The position numbers and the translations under genes are program-made. A DNA stretch of 64,000 bases from Akebia trifoliata (lineage: Eukaryota; Streptophyta; Magnoliopsida; Ranunculales; Lardizabalaceae): NCBI GenBank assembly GCA_017979445.1, contig CM030718.1, positions 26,593,021 through 26,657,020 of the forward strand. Direction: 5' to 3'. Positions 45,068 through 54,314 of the stretch are shown one piece after another; the stretch's first letter is position 1; each line of letters opens with the position of its first letter. Under the pieces are notes generated by a model, which did not search any database, was not told where the DNA came from, and saw nothing but the letters and a program-made list of their open reading frames with translations.

Positions 45068-45445
45068 GGGTCCCGTTCGCCACCCTAGGTTTACCACACA
45101 CTTTAACAAACGCGTTTTGTCTTACATGGGTTAGAAGTTTCGGAATGAGCTGATTTTTGGTGAGGATGATCTCTATGGTGAGGAGATCATCCTCACCAAA
45201 AATCAGCTCATTCCAAAACTTCTAACCCCATCAATTGATTTACAAAAAATGGACGGTCCACGATTTTTCAACGTGTAAACATGGGGCTAAACATTTCGGA
45301 ATGGGCTGATTTTTGGGGAGGATGATCTTCTAATCATAGAGATCATCCTCACCAAAAATCAGCCCATTCCAAAACTTCTAACCCATGTAGGACAAAAAAC
45401 GTTTGTTAAAATGTGTGGTAAAACTTAGGGTGCTGAACATTTCCC
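45068..45445. mobile_element. TAF element 8
   Basis: 378 bp, starting GGGTCCCGTTCGCCACCCTA and ending GGGTGCTGAACATTTCCC. It is the same arm type as elements 1 and 3, in the orientation of 3 and opposite to 1. Confidence 0.88.
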
Positions 45446-45459
45446 ATATATATATATAG

Positions 45460-45690
45460 ATGGTTATCGAACTTTCACCTTACTCTCAAATTTAAAATTA
45501 AAATTCAACAGTAAAATTAAGTTTTTGAGAGATTGTTTTTTCAAACTTTGTAGAATTTGTCCTTTACAACTCTTAAGCATCCAATCATGATTTTGAATTC
45601 CAAAAGTTAAGTCCAAGGATCCTTAGTAATTTAAAATCCTTAATAACATAGTAAGGCTAGTTGGACTTTTTAACTTTACTACCACAAATT
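45460..45690. repeat. R1 repeat copy
   Basis: ACTCTCAAATTTAAAATTAA, AATTCAACAGTAAAATTAAG, AGCATCCAATCATGATTTTG and TAACATAGTAAGGCTAG are R1 blocks. Two further short R1-like bits (CAATTCAACACCTCAGTC) lie at 45,830-45,920 and a third copy at 46,000-46,180, in an otherwise gene-free stretch. Confidence 0.6.
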
Positions 45691-45953
45691 AGGGTCGGAC
45701 CGAATCAAGTATTAATGCGATGCATGTTCGGTGCCCCTAGATTCACGTTGGACTTAGATTTGGGATTTTTTTAAGAGCTATAGAGTAGCCTGAATGACTA
45801 ACTTTGGTCCACATACATTATCATACTCACAATTCAACACCTCAGTCTTCATGGAAAAATTCAAAAAAAAATAATAATAATAAATATATATAACACCTCA
45901 GTCTTCATGGAAAAATTCAAAATAAACAAAAACAAAAATAATAAATAAATAAA

Positions 45954-45992
<39 letters not shown>

Positions 45993-46212
45993 CTAAGTGT
46001 TGAAACGAACGTCAACGAACTCTCGAATTCAAAATTAAAATTCAATTATGAAAAATAATTTTAAAAAAATTAGAATTCTTTTCTCTGCATCTTTATGGGA
46101 CCCGTCACATTTTTGGATGTTAGAAGGTGATGTGGTCAGAAAATTTTCCTTATTAACATGTAAGTGTTTTTCTTTTTTATAATTAAATTTAATAAATTTG
46201 CCTGATTAATTT

Positions 46213-46345
46213 TAATTATAGATTTAAATATTGAGTCATGCTAGAGTGACCTTAGCGAGAGACACCTTGACTGGTGGCGCACGCATGGCCGTAAATGTAT
46301 TTTACTTGTATCTCGAAGAAATGCATCTACAAGCATGCACTGAGG
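46213..46345. repeat. HC-like hairpin element e
   Basis: GAGTCATGCTAGAGTGACCT and the complement AGGTGACTCCAACAT bound a segment with the HC-type loop CTTGTATCTCGAAGAAATGC. The arms are more diverged than in other copies. Confidence 0.5.
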
Positions 46346-46737
46346 TGACTCCAACATTAATCTTAAATATTTATTTAAGTGTGTGATGAATTATTTTTAG
46401 GATTATAACATCAAGATATTTGTATTTAGGAATATAGCAAATTCGAGTCCTTTACGATGTTTCACCTTATATATTTATTTAATGAACTAATTCATGTTTA
46501 ATCAAAGTAAAATGTCATTATAGAACCTTTAATGAGTTTGTCTAATTTGTGCTTTTGTTCGTCCAATAATGGAGCTTTGTATATTCTAACTGGGCTCACA
46601 AAGAATCCAAGAAATCTCTGATTTTTGACATAAAGAAGATACACCCTGTAATGTTTTTATATTACGTGAGGTACCTCTTGATCTTGGTCTCACTTCTTGA
46701 TTAAGTCAACAGTGGACACATACCATATTTAATTAGA

Positions 46738-47392
46738 GTGCTGCTATTGGCACCCTAACTTTACTTATTACACCCCAATTTCTTAAAGTATTTATCACAC
46801 CCTAATTAATGATTAAGACACTCTTCAAACATTACAAATGTTTGGCTTAAAATTATAATCTCAACATCACAAAACATTATAACACGTCAAATAATTTCAA
46901 TAGTTGTTTATGTTTGAATGATAGTCCCACATCACTTGTGAGAGCCCAATAAGTATGGTCTATAAGGAAAAAGTAATCTCTCATCTTAGGATCATGGTTT
47001 TGAGGTTAAGTTAGGCCCATGAACTTTAATATGGTATCAGAGCTGGGGCCGACTATTTTTCAACGTGTGAAAGCATTTCCCTTGCTCTGCATGTGAGGGA
47101 GGATGCTAGAACGATAGTCCCATATTGCCTATGAGAACCCAATCCGTATAGTATATAAGGAGAAGGCAACCTCTTATGACCATGATTTTGAGGTTGAATT
47201 AGGCCCATGGATCTTAATGGTTTACAATTATGATTAGGCTCATATAAAATTCTAAACCTAAAAAGTAGAAATCTAGCAACAGAGAGAGAAAAAAAAAAAG
47301 GACTGTAGGCACTCCAACTTTTGCTTATTCTCTACCATTCCCTTATTTTATTTTTTGATAATTGGGGTGTATTAAGTAAAAGTTGGTTCTCT
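46738..47392. repeat. MITE carrying a TRIM insertion
   Basis: The ends GCTATTGGCACCCTAACTTT and GTATTAAGTAAAAGTTGG resemble the MITE at 18,252-18,449. The body aligns with 63,690-63,872 (ACACCCCAATTTCTTAA, AGGTTCATATAAAATCTTA) except for the 309-bp TRIM at 46,911-47,219. Confidence 0.6.
46911..47219 (+). mobile_element. TRIM/SMART-type miniature LTR retrotransposon
   Basis: Two LTR-like repeats of about 115-120 bp (46,911-47,030 starting TGTTTGAATGATAGTCCC; 47,104-47,219 starting TGCTAGAACGATAGTCCC) flank a ~70-bp interior. The interior starts with TGGTATCAGAGC (47,032-47,043), the classical primer-binding site for initiator tRNA-Met, and ends in the purine-rich GTGAGGGAGGA before the second LTR. 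A perfect 5-bp target duplication GTTTA flanks it (46,906-46,910 and 47,220-47,224). There is no coding capacity; such elements depend on other retrotransposons for mobility. LTR ends are not canonical CA, probably through decay. Confidence 0.85.
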
Positions 47393-48160
47393 TTAATTAC
47401 CCTTGAATAGGACTGTCAACGGGCTGGGCTTTGACCCAATCCAATCATTTTCGATATTGTTAGTTGGTCTGTATAGTAATTGAACAGGATTAGGGTTTGG
47501 TGAATAGGGCCTTGGGAAGGCCCAACTCGATACCTTATATTATAGTTTTATTTATAAAACATATATATATGCTTGAAATCTGGCCAGTTTAGTTAGAGAG
47601 GCCAGGCTTGGAATAGCATTGGATCGTTTGTCAATGGGCTAGCCCAAAACAGGCCCACCTAGAAAAAGGTTAGTCCCATTAAATAATTATGCTGGATGGG
47701 CTGAACCATTCCATTAGAGGGCCAGGCTTGACCTTGGGGACCGCCTGGCCTGAGACATTATCTTTTATATAGATAGATAAATAGATAGATATAGGCTTAT
47801 TTGTTTGAGGCTAAATACATCGGACTACGTGCCATGTAGAAATCAGCTTGGTTAGGGTCAGAATTTGATGTGTTTTAAAATCCAATCAAAATGTGCCATG
47901 TAGACATCGTTCATATACACTATAGATTATCAAACAAGAGATACATGAGAGTTTCTTATCTCTACAACATTAGGCCTATAGTCTATTTTAGAGACTCTTA
48001 GGGAACGATCTACATATTGCCCCACTTGTTTGCATTGGGAATCTCTGCAAATGTGATCGTTTACGGTCTTTTTATAATTACGGATGTTTGGTTTGTTAAA
48101 GTTGTGTGGGCCCAATCACAAAATTACATGAAATCTCATAAAATCCGATTCTAAAATGGA
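47393..48160. other. Intergenic DNA with a hAT-like end
   Basis: TAGGACTGTCAACGGGCTGG at about 47,408 and GGGCTGGGC/GGCCAGGC repeats to about 47,760 recall the TAGGACTGTCAA hAT group; no matching right end was found. No gene. Confidence 0.4.
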
Positions 48161-48164
48161 GTAA

Positions 48165-48475
48165 ACTTTAGCTCAAATGGATTACCACATTGGCAATCCA
48201 ACACCAAAGCCTTTTAGATTTCATGGAAAAACTCATATCAAAAAAATATATATATATTTTTTGAACTTGATCCAAGGTTTTGAAAATGGACGGCTACCAA
48301 ACTTCCACCTAACTCCCAAATTTAAAATTAAGATTCAATAATGAAAAATAATTTTTTTGGGATTTTGTCATTTACAACTCTGAAGCATCGGATCATGGTT
48401 TTGGATGCCACAAGTTGAGTCCAAGGACCCTTAGTAAGGGTGAAATCCTTGATAAGTTGGTAAGGTTAGCCAAAC
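48165..48475. repeat. R1 repeat, best complete copy (family description)
   Basis: R1 is a dispersed ~310-bp AT-rich family. In order: CTCAAATGGATTACCACATT, GGCAATCCAACACCA, TTTCATGGAAAAACTCATAT, GATCCAAGGTTTTGAAAATG, AATTTAAAATTAAGATTCAA, CTGAAGCATCGGATCATG, TTAGTAAGGGTGAAATCCTT and a dyad of the type CCTTACTAACTTAGTAAGG. There is no coding frame. At least nine copies or fragments occur here, some interrupted by other elements. Superfamily unknown. Confidence 0.75.
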
Positions 48476-48479
48476 TCTA

Positions 48480-49885
48480 ATGAAAATGCATAAGCTTTAG
48501 CAAATTCAAAAGCAAACAAATTTCTATACTTACCATAACATTTAATGCCCTTGAAAGATGAAACATCATTTTTATAACTTTATTACCGACGCACAAAAAA
48601 AAAAAAAAAAAAAATTTGTTGCAAATGAATAAGATATTGAGGAATTGTCCAACGTAAGATCGTAATTATTGATCTGGACATTTTTCACATAAAAAGAGAA
48701 TCTTTTGTTACAAAAGATCCAGAAGTGATGTGGATTATTCAAGAATTGAAATTGTTTTGCTTTATAAAATGAACATATCAATGAACTTCTAAGAAATGAT
48801 TTCACAGGATTCAACCAATTGCCTCGATCGTGGGATATCATTGAGAAATACTAGTTTTAAAGCATAGTTCCTAACATCAAAATTTGTTTTTAAATGATTG
48901 AAAGGAAGGCGAAAGGGAAAAAACTCTGAAGGAGGTATTTTAAATTTTGACAAATATGTAGGGGTGTGAAATAAATTCAAAATGCCACATGTCTTGTAAC
49001 GACGAGGGTTCCGCCTTCAAAGTCAGACTCATTAGGAAGTATTTTATTCCATTTTTTTTTTCTTGTTTATTATTTTCCTTACATGTATAATATTATAATT
49101 CACAAGTTACAAGCAAGAAAGCATTATAAATGTAAGTGGAGACTTTAATGATGTTGAAGAATTTAATTAAATCAGACTTGGGATTAATAAAGAGCAGCCA
49201 TGGGTTGGGTTTTGGTAGATGAGTCACAAATTACTTGATCCTATAGGTAGGAATGGTGTCTACATCGCACGTTTCAGCATAAGAATTAACACATTGGACT
49301 ACGTGCACAACTTGATTAGGAGCCGAGATGTTTTAAAATCTAATTAAAATTTGCCACTCATTGATACCATTCCTATTTTATAGGAATGGGACATCTCACT
49401 GGAATCTGAATTAATGCTCATACTGGGTATTGAACTCAACCTACGGACTATCACCGCTTTCCTATAACCAAATAAACATAAGATATTTCAAACTTCTATA
49501 TATGTTGGTTCGAATTTTAGAATCCAATTCTAAAATTTCATGTCATGTTTGGTTTGATTAGAAAGAGTTAGTCTATTTAGGCACATAGTGATAGAACGTC
49601 CATCTGACCGACCTGAATGTAAATCTAGTCTATGATCAAGACAAACTACTCAAACTCGTCCTAATCTCAGAGGCCACCATATAGGATGGTAAATGTAAAT
49701 AGTCCCTCACATTTACTTGTTTGAATTCAAGGTGACTCGTCCAATTTTTTTTTATTTTTTTTTATTTTGAAATTAAGAGGGGATTAGGCAGACCCGAACC
49801 AAAAATCTCCAAAGTGTTACAACCTCACATAGGAATGCTCCATCGCATCCTTTCTTACAATTTCTTTTAGCTCAAAAGGAAAATC
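48480..49885. other. Intergenic DNA without a recognisable gene
   Basis: AT-rich. Short open frames on both strands show no domain. Nothing else supportable. Confidence 0.4.
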
Positions 49886-49889
49886 ATTA

Positions 49890-50090
49890 GGAGATAAGTA
49901 AACTTTAGATTTCCTAATATTTCCCGCATTGGACATTGGGTCCAACTTTAAGTTGACTTAGCAATGCACAGATAACCATAGATTTACTTCCTCGAGATCC
50001 AAATTAAAAAAATCAACGATTCTTTATGCATTGCAGGTCAACTTAGTGTTGGACTCAATGTCCAACGCAAGCAATAAAGCATTTTCCTAT
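49890..50090. repeat. HC hairpin element f
   Basis: Arms GGACATTGGGTCCAAC..GTTGACTTAGCAATGCACAG and the complement TGCATTGCAGGTCAACTTAG..GGACTCAATGTCC enclose AACCATAGATTTACTTCCTC. The right end is AAAGCATTTTCC, the same outer end as copies h and i. Confidence 0.7.
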
Positions 50091-50150
50091 TAGAAAATAT
50101 CTATTGAACTTATAAAAAAAAACTCACTCAAGTCAACTAAGTTTTGTTCA

Positions 50151-50187
<37 letters not shown>

Positions 50188-50875
50188 AATTATTTAGTAA
50201 TTAAAACTAAAAATACTTTTTTGGACTAAATATACAAACAAAATTTATGATAGGGAAAGATACTTATGTTCAAAATGTCATGATGTGAAGTGCAAACCCC
50301 ATGCGTGGTAAGGAAACATGAGGCATATACACAACATTATTAGGCATGCGCAAATTGTTTAATACACCACATTCGCTTATAAAATTAGAGGATTGATGAT
50401 ATCATTGAGCATTCAAAGACCCATGATTCAAAGATGGAATAAATATTTTTTTGAGACTCACTCATCATTATTTGGCCCACAACCTTCAAACCCTTTTAAT
50501 TTATCATCGAAGTGATATTAAAAAGGTTGGTGTGCGAAAAGAAGTTTTATAAAAGTACCAACCTCCAAGAAGTTGTTGTCATGGGAAGGTATACTTTTCA
50601 ATTGTTGTGACCTTTAACAAACTTGTGTTTTTCTTCCATGTTTTTTGAGGTGAGGAAAATCTTTTCCATGGAAAGTTATGTATAACTAAAAATAGCTATT
50701 TTCATGATCCTGATATTGTTGTTCGTATCCCTAGGCATCAAGGATTATAGATTGTCCTACAGATCGAAAATCATAGAAAAACTTATCAAATTAGCAATCC
50801 AACAATACAGCCCTCTATACTTCATGTAAAAATTTAGATTAATATCTATATATAAACAATCTTTTTTTTTCTTTC

Positions 50876-52289
50876 TGATGAGAATGCAAAATACCATATT
50901 TTTCTCCTTTAATGTTTAGTCATTTATATATATTTGGTGCCTAAATGTACTCATTATTCTTTTATTTTGATTTAGGATGCAAATGGAGGTGTTAAGTGCA
51001 AAACGAAATTAATTGGGTGATTTTAGATAGTTTCGACATCACTTAGTAATCATAACTCTCTCATCCGAACTTCGATTGAGATGATTCAAAATGCTATGGA
51101 ACACTAAGAAAAATATCTACAACTTTTATGTTTTGAGTTTTGAGAGATATTGACTGTATCAAGGTCGAAATCGGACTTGAAGTTGCTGCACCTGCATTGT
51201 TGACGCGAATTTGACGCGATTTCGACACGGATTTGATATGGTTTATTTTAGAAAGTCTCCAAATCTGGTGCACAAAAATTTTAATTAAAAACACCACTTT
51301 CCTAATTATATTAGGACTTTATTTTATTTTTAATATTTTTCCTTAATTAGTTAGATTGGGATATTATTATTTCAGAATATTTTTAGGAGATTTTGTAGGC
51401 TTCTAAGGAGGAAAAATAACGAGTAGAAGAAAAGAGACTTGAAGAAGATATCTCTCTTTCGCTTCCTTCCCAATTTTTTTTCTTTTGGGAGTTTTGATTA
51501 TGGCTTTGTGTGGCTAAACTTTTCTAATTGGTCGAAGGAAACAGAAGCCTGGGAATCAATAAAAACTGTGAGATCTAATTGATTTTTATTGTTCAATTTA
51601 TGCTTTGAGTATTGGATGTTCTTCTATGCCTATTTTCATTATTGTCTCGTTTAATTACTAGGAGGCCTACTAGTTTATTATTCGTTGCAATCTACTGTTA
51701 GGTTAGATATCAAATCCGTAATTGTTTGATCCCTCTAATTTGTGAATCAACTAAGATTTAATGATTTGTTGCGTCAGAAATTATTAGATCTTAGGAAGAA
51801 CACTCGACTAAATTAAATACAACCGCTTGTGCTTGTATTGTTTAGCTTCATCGATCTCTCTAATTCTTAAGGCTACTACTAGATTAAACCTTTAACGCTT
51901 GTTTTGGGTTGTTTAGTAGTTAGGGTTAATTAGATCGCTTGTTTTCTATTTAACTATGACTAAGGAGAGATAGGAAAATAGTTCTAACTGTGAATATTCA
52001 AACTGTGAATTAATATATACTTGCATCGATGATCAATTGTAAAATTCCTATGGTGGAAGTTGACTTAAACCAATGTTTGTTCTTTTGATTGATTTTAATT
52101 CTTTTATTTGAATTGTTCCTTAGTTATTCTTTTTAAAATTATTTTTGTTATACTTGAAACCCCCATTTTTATTCACATAGCATAAAAATTAGGCTAGATA
52201 CTCTCCGTAGGAACGATTCTTACTCGCATTAATACATTTATTTTTTAGGAGTATAGATTTTATATTTGGTTGCATGCGACAGCACACCA
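50876..52289. mobile_element. Solo LTR, 1.4 kb
   Basis: It starts TGATGAGAATGCAAAATACC, ends GCGACAGCACACCA and has the perfect 5-bp target duplication CTTTC (50,871-50,875 and 52,290-52,294). CTCTCCGTAGGAACGATTC near its right end recalls the region before the primer site in Ty3-type elements. No internal genes. Confidence 0.75.
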
Positions 52290-52391
52290 CTTTCTTTTTT
52301 ATGTGGGATTAATCCAAGGTTTTAAAAATGGAATACCACCCAAACACCCAAATTTAAAATTAAAATTCAGAGTGAAAAATATATTTTTTAA

Positions 52392-52525
52392 GAGTCATGC
52401 TGGAGTGACCTCATATCGCACTTCCTCGTATCTAGATGAAAATCACCTATGATTCACAAACACTTTTTGTCAAGAAATGGGATATGAGGTTCTAACTTGA
52501 GGTCACTTCAACATTATTCTTTTTT
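52392..52525. repeat. HC-like hairpin element g
   Basis: GAGTCATGCTGGAGTGACCT at the left and AGGTCACTTCAACATTATTC at the right form inverted ends. The loop carries CCTCGTATCTAGATGAAAA. Inserted in the R1 copy. Confidence 0.55.
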
Positions 52526-52689
52526 TATTTGTTTTTTTTTTTTCAAAGTTCATAGAATTTTGTCTTCTGCAATCCTGTTCCATCAGATTATGTTTTGAAT
52601 ACCATACGGTGAGCTCAAGTACTCTTTAGTAAGATTTTAAATCTTACTAAATTAGTAAGGCTAGTTTCATTTAAAATCATAATACTAAA

Positions 52690-53435
52690 CACTTGTATGA
52701 TGCATGTGTGATCGAGGGTATGTAAGAATCTCTTAGGCATACCCCTCCAACTTTATGAATATTTGAGATGCTCTTACCCCATGTTTTCAATTGATGACAT
52801 GTCCCTTGACTTTGGTCTTCTCTTTTAAAATAATAAAAATGACCTAAATACCCTTATTTGCAAAGTCTAAACAGAATCCTTGATATTTTCTCTCAAAAAA
52901 ATTTGTTATGTTCAAAATATTTAATTTCTAAGAAAAATATATTTTTTCAACTTAGTTAACCTCATCTTCAATCAATTGCTTTTCAAATTCACATTAACCC
53001 CTAATAGAAAATTATTGGTTTTTTCTATGCAAAATTTCATCTTATTCAAAGGTTTAAAGGTTGAAGTACGTAAAATCTTAAAATTTAAGATGAGGATTAA
53101 GAAAAAAATTAATCAATTAGATTAACAATGATTGATTTTGAAAGAAAAATCATGGGATTTTGACTTCAGGTTGATAAGGAATTTAAGTTATTTTCTAGAA
53201 AGATCTACCCCACAGACCCAACTGTTATATTTTTATTACAAAAACTCCTTTGGAGTTATGACAACTCGAAGGGAACCTTACTTCATGAAGTTTGTTACCC
53301 ACCAAACCTCACTTTATCAAGTTTGTTACCCAGTAAACCTTGGAGTAGGGACTCACATCATAAAATTCAAATTTATGTGGTGAATTTGTTACTCAACATA
53401 CCTTTGAATGGATTATTATCGTATCAATTTGTGGC
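52690..53435. other. Intergenic DNA without a recognisable gene
   Basis: AT-rich sequence. 52,740-53,240 shows the ATTTGAGATGCTCTTACCC/AAATACCCTTATT type of low-copy repeat also seen in P450 intron 1. No gene. Confidence 0.35.
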
Positions 53436-53439
53436 ATCC

Positions 53440-53710
53440 AAAAAACATGATCTGATGTCACAGGGTTATAAAAGACAAAATTCTAAGAACTTTAAAAAAT
53501 AATAATAATAATTTTCAACATTGAATTTTAATCATCCATTGCAACACCTATAGTTAAAGCTAAAAAAGATATATATATATATTTTGAATTTTTTTTCTTT
53601 TGATTTTGAGGTTTTTAATGAAATCCTAGAAATCTATGTTGTTGGATTTGCTAATTTGATAATTTATATGGGTCCAAAGACTCTTAGTAAGATTTGAGAT
53701 CTTATTAAGT
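53440..53710. repeat. R1 repeat copy
   Basis: GTGGCATCCAAAAAACATGA, AAAATTCTAAGAACTTT, CATTGAATTTTAATCATCC and TGTTGTTGGATTTGCTAATT follow R1 order. Left dyad lost. Confidence 0.6.
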
Positions 53711-53941
53711 CAATCGTAGAATGATTTATATAACAAATCTAATAAAGTAAGAGAGTTTTTGTAATAAAATTGCAAAGATAGGTCTGCCTGGTAAATCTCT
53801 CTATTTTCTATTAATATATTAGAATCTACGAAGAAGATCAAACTCAAGAAACATGCTATAAACTTGAAAGTTGAAAATACTGGGGGTATTTCAAATATTC
53901 ACCTAAATATGGAGGGGTATTTCAAAATTACCCTAAATAAA

Positions 53942-54131
53942 GGGTCCAGATTGTATGCAGCCAGGATGGAGGATTGAACCCCTCTTCCCACATCTCAACA
54001 CATGCCACGTAACTCACAATCAGAGAAAATTTTAAAAAGAAGATATTCATTGGATTGTAGCCAACGTGGCATGTGTTGAGGTGTGGGAGGAGGATTTCAA
54101 TCCTCAACCCTTGTTGCATACGATCTGGACT
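53942..54131. repeat. 190-bp hairpin in the enolase proximal promoter
   Basis: Arms 53,942-54,011 (GGGTCCAGATTGTATGCAGC ... ACACATGCCACGT) and 54,062-54,131 (ACGTGGCATGTGTTGAGG ... GCATACGATCTGGACTC) are ~85% complementary over about 70 bp with a ~50-bp loop. It is probably a MITE. It ends about 180 bp before the enolase start codon. Confidence 0.75.
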
Positions 54132-54314
54132 CTAAAACTAATCAGCGGCGGTAAGAATCTAGCGGCAATACCACCTTCTAATCCAACGGTTACAAATGAT
54201 CCAAGTTGCACTACAAATAGAAGCGAGGGGAAACTTTCAAAGAAGATCAGCTTTAAACTCTCTCTCTCGCTCTCTCTCTCTCGGTGTTTAAGTGCTTTAA
54301 GGTCACAGCGAGTT
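54132..54314 (+). promoter_or_regulatory. ENO2: Core promoter and 5' leader of enolase
   Basis: The short region between the hairpin element and the start codon holds a weak TATA-like CTACAAATAG (about 54,209) and a CT-rich leader (54,260-54,283, CTCTCTCTCGCTCTCTCTCT), typical of plant housekeeping transcripts. Confidence 0.5.

Larger units (their letters stand above)
50755..52680. repeat. R1 copy split by a solo LTR and an HC element
   Basis: The left part (50,755-50,875: GCAATCCAACAATACAGCCC) and right part (52,290-52,680: GGGATTAATCCAAGGTTTT, CAGATTATG, ACTAAATTAGTAAGGCTAG) are consecutive R1 blocks. Between them lie the solo LTR (50,876-52,289) and the HC-like element (52,392-52,525). 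Confidence 0.65.
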
